The position numbers and the translations under genes were made by a program. A stretch of 64,000 nucleotides of DNA. Source: DASVRZ01 sp038228695 (GTDB lineage Bacteria > Verrucomicrobiota > Verrucomicrobiia > Chthoniobacterales > DASVRZ01). Location: the NCBI GenBank assembly GCA_038228695.1, contig JBBRPA010000003.1:39920-103919 (forward strand), in the 5' to 3' direction. Below are positions 62,585 to 64,000 of the stretch, piece by piece. The notes below the pieces were generated by a model. It ran no database searches and was not told where the DNA came from. It was given only the letters and a program-made list of their open reading frames with translations. Numbering within the stretch: position 1 is the first letter of the stretch; each line of letters begins with the position of its first letter.

Positions 62585-63469
62585 ATGAAACCTTTTGTCA
62601 TTGGCACCCGAGACAGCGCGCTGGCACTGGCCCAAACCCACCTCGTGGCAGGGGCGATTCGGGCGGCATTTCCAGAAATGGCAGTCGAGATCCGCGAAAT
62701 CACCACGGTAGGAGATCAACGGCTCGATCTCAGCCTGAGCGAAGCGGCCGGCAAACTCGACAAGGGTCTCTTTACCAAGGAACTGGAGGAGGCGCTGCTC
62801 GACGGACGAATCGATGCGGCTGTCCACAGCCTGAAGGATTTGCCCACGCAACTGCCGGCTGGGCTGAGCCTTGCTGCGGTCCTGCCGCGGGCCTGCGTGG
62901 ACGACTGGCTGATTTCCAAGATCGACGGCGGATTCGCGGCTTTGCCAGCCGGGGCTGTCATCGCGACGAGCAGTGTTCGCCGCCAACTGCAACTGCAGTC
63001 GTGTCGGCCAGACCTCCAATTTGTGGAAATCCGCGGCAACGTGGCCACGCGGCTGCGTAAACTTTCTGAGAATACCGACTGGAGCGCAACGGTGCTCGCT
63101 GCGGCCGGATTGGAGCGTCTCGGGCTTGTTTCGGAAGGACTGATCGGGGATCTTCACGTCAGTAATCTGACCCCGGAGTTCACGTTTCCGGCCGTGGGGC
63201 AGGGTGCAATTGGGATCGAGGTTCGCGAGGATCATTCGAGCCACGCCGCTGTTCTGGAGGCGATCAACCATCGGGCCACGTGGGAGGCGGTGAGTCTTGA
63301 GCGGGCGCTGCTTCGGGCGCTGGGTGGCGGATGCCAAATGCCACTCGGAGTCTATTCAGGCCTTGTCAACGGGCGCTGGACGATGGACGTTGTTCTGCAC
63401 CGCGAGGGCCGGACCGTCCGAACCAGCGGAAGCGATGTAGAAAAACTGGTCGCCGAACTTTTGTCATGA
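62585..63469 (+). CDS. hemC: Porphobilinogen deaminase (hydroxymethylbilane synthase)
   Basis: 294 residues from the ATG at 62585 (MKPFVIGTRDSALALAQTHL); a TTG 15 bases upstream is in frame, and an AAGGA lies only two bases before the ATG. It polymerises four porphobilinogens into hydroxymethylbilane. IDAAVHSLKDLPTQLPAGL, ATSSVRRQLQLQ, VEIRGNVATRLRKL and the dipyrromethane-cofactor Cys in GGGCQMPLGVYS are in place. It follows hemA by 25 bases and overlaps the next small gene by four bases. Confidence 0.96.
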   Translation: MKPFVIGTRDSALALAQTHLVAGAIRAAFPEMAVEIREITTVGDQRLDLSLSEAAGKLDKGLFTKELEEALLDGRIDAAVHSLKDLPTQLPAGLSLAAVLPRACVDDWLISKIDGGFAALPAGAVIATSSVRRQLQLQSCRPDLQFVEIRGNVATRLRKLSENTDWSATVLAAAGLERLGLVSEGLIGDLHVSNLTPEFTFPAVGQGAIGIEVREDHSSHAAVLEAINHRATWEAVSLERALLRALGGGCQMPLGVYSGLVNGRWTMDVVLHREGRTVRTSGSDVEKLVAELLS

Positions 63470-63612
63470 AACCCGATCTTCAAACCTGGATTGCCTTGAG
63501 CCTAGTGGTAATGACCGCGTCGGTGTTTGCCCGTCGCTGGTGGGTGAACCGGCAAAAGCCCGGTTGCGGTGGAGGCTGCGGCTGTGCCCGAAAGCCCGTC
63601 TTGAAGCGATAA
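63466..63612 (+). CDS. Small Cys-rich single-helix membrane protein (FeoB-associated-like)
   Basis: 48 residues from an ATG overlapping the hemC stop (ATGA). A single hydrophobic helix at about 7-23 (TWIALSLVVMTASVFAR) is followed by a basic linker (RRWWVNRQKPG) and a glycine-cysteine cluster C-G-G-G-C-G-C. This is the design of the FeoB-associated Cys-rich membrane proteins. Place at the end of a haem-synthesis operon is consistent with iron handling. The function is not shown by sequence alone. Confidence 0.7.
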   Translation: MKPDLQTWIALSLVVMTASVFARRWWVNRQKPGCGGGCGCARKPVLKR

Positions 63613-63699
63613 TTGCGCGGCGAGAAGACACCAGCGCGGTTTTGCGGCGGCAAACCAAGGGAAGGGCTCCTAAAAACCTGCAAGCTTCAGCTTCCTTCT

Positions 63700-63996
63700 C
63701 TATTTTATATTACATATACACGGACTGATGCCTTGCAGAGGGTGGGAATGATTATTGTCTGATGTTACTAGGGACGATGGGTTTGCGTGCGCTTGGAGTG
63801 CGTTAATTTCCAAAATCTCGTTGAGGCGGTCCCGATACTCGAAAACATCGAGGCGGAGGGCTTGGCGGGCCTCTTCCGTCCGAAGGGAGAGCGGGATAGC
63901 GTCAATCATGCGCGCAAACGTATGGACGCGAGACAAGACGGATTCAACCGCAATTTGGACAGGTTGCCGCCGCCGCGAGGTTTTAGGCGCAGACAA
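63700..63996 (-). CDS. Hypothetical protein, possibly partial at the window edge
   Basis: 98 codons are open from a TTG at 63996 to a stop at 63700, four bases from the window end, so the true start may lie outside. The sequence is polar and helical (FARMIDAIPLSLRTEEARQALRLDVFEYRDRLNEILEINAL) with no signal peptide or membrane helix. I do not recognise a family. The helical, charged middle looks protein-like, but the last 30 residues (NNHSHPLQGISPCICNIK) look like unselected sequence. Confidence 0.4.
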   Translation of the reverse strand: MSAPKTSRRRQPVQIAVESVLSRVHTFARMIDAIPLSLRTEEARQALRLDVFEYRDRLNEILEINALQAHANPSSLVTSDNNHSHPLQGISPCICNIK

Positions 63997-64000
63997 GGGC

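Noticed and set aside
1..64000. CRISPR arrays, insertion sequences, prophage or integron features
   Set aside because: No regularly spaced perfect repeats, transposase or integrase patterns, or terminal inverted repeats around a gene were found by reading both strands.

Overview
The window is a chromosomal segment of moderately high G+C content from a Gram-negative bacterium, most probably a member of the Verrucomicrobiota. This rests on several gene types together: very large secreted multidomain proteins with fibronectin, thrombospondin-3 and verrucomicrobial-style C-terminal modules, porins with an N-terminal helical segment, LacI-type regulators beside polysaccharide hydrolases, weak or absent Shine-Dalgarno sequences and many ATGA/GTGA stop-start overlaps. 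The phylum assignment is inference. No rRNA, CRISPR array, insertion sequence or prophage was seen; one tRNA gene (Lys, anticodon CTT) is present.

Layout. 0-9 kb: a secreted fibronectin/cyclophilin protein, a DMT-family exporter whose last codons run into an antisense tRNA-Lys gene, then a cupredoxin-like protein, a hybrid sensor kinase and an outer-membrane barrel protein in one probable operon, followed by a degenerate 21-bp tandem repeat. 9-12 kb: a ParE/RelE-type toxin-antitoxin pair, arginine decarboxylase (speA) and a glutaredoxin. 12-21 kb: an envelope/glycan region with an HTTM-like membrane protein, an MBOAT/SGNH O-acyltransferase pair and three GT-C-type glycosyltransferases, one fused to a GtrA domain. 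21-24.5 kb: mfd. 24.5-37.7 kb: two abutting secreted amylase-like genes, one encoding 2939 residues with both a GH13 and a GH57-like domain, divergent from a LacI-family regulator.

38-44.4 kb: housekeeping and small metabolic genes (pta, a DUF3253 protein, mannose-1-phosphate guanylyltransferase, RuvX/YqgF, a KAS II-type ketosynthase with an SRPBCC cyclase-like protein, a RibD-C reductase). 44.4-52 kb: a phosphate-starvation locus: phoB, a porin broken by one frameshift, pstS, pstC, pstA and pstB, with two copies of the same 17-bp Pho-box-like sequence. phoR and phoU are absent from the window. 52-60 kb: a Gre-like protein, a membrane TraB/GumN-like protein, two cupins, and a MarR regulator with an RND efflux adaptor and pump, followed by a three-hairpin intergenic element. 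60-64 kb: apt and a tetrapyrrole operon (ccsA-like, hemA, hemC and a 48-residue Cys-rich membrane protein).

The strongest candidates for something undescribed are the GH13+GH57 giant amylase with its partner and regulator, the cyclophilin nested inside an Ig/cadherin-like domain, the 21-bp degenerate repeat, the 82-bp three-hairpin element, and the small protein built from 16-residue repeats beside pstB.
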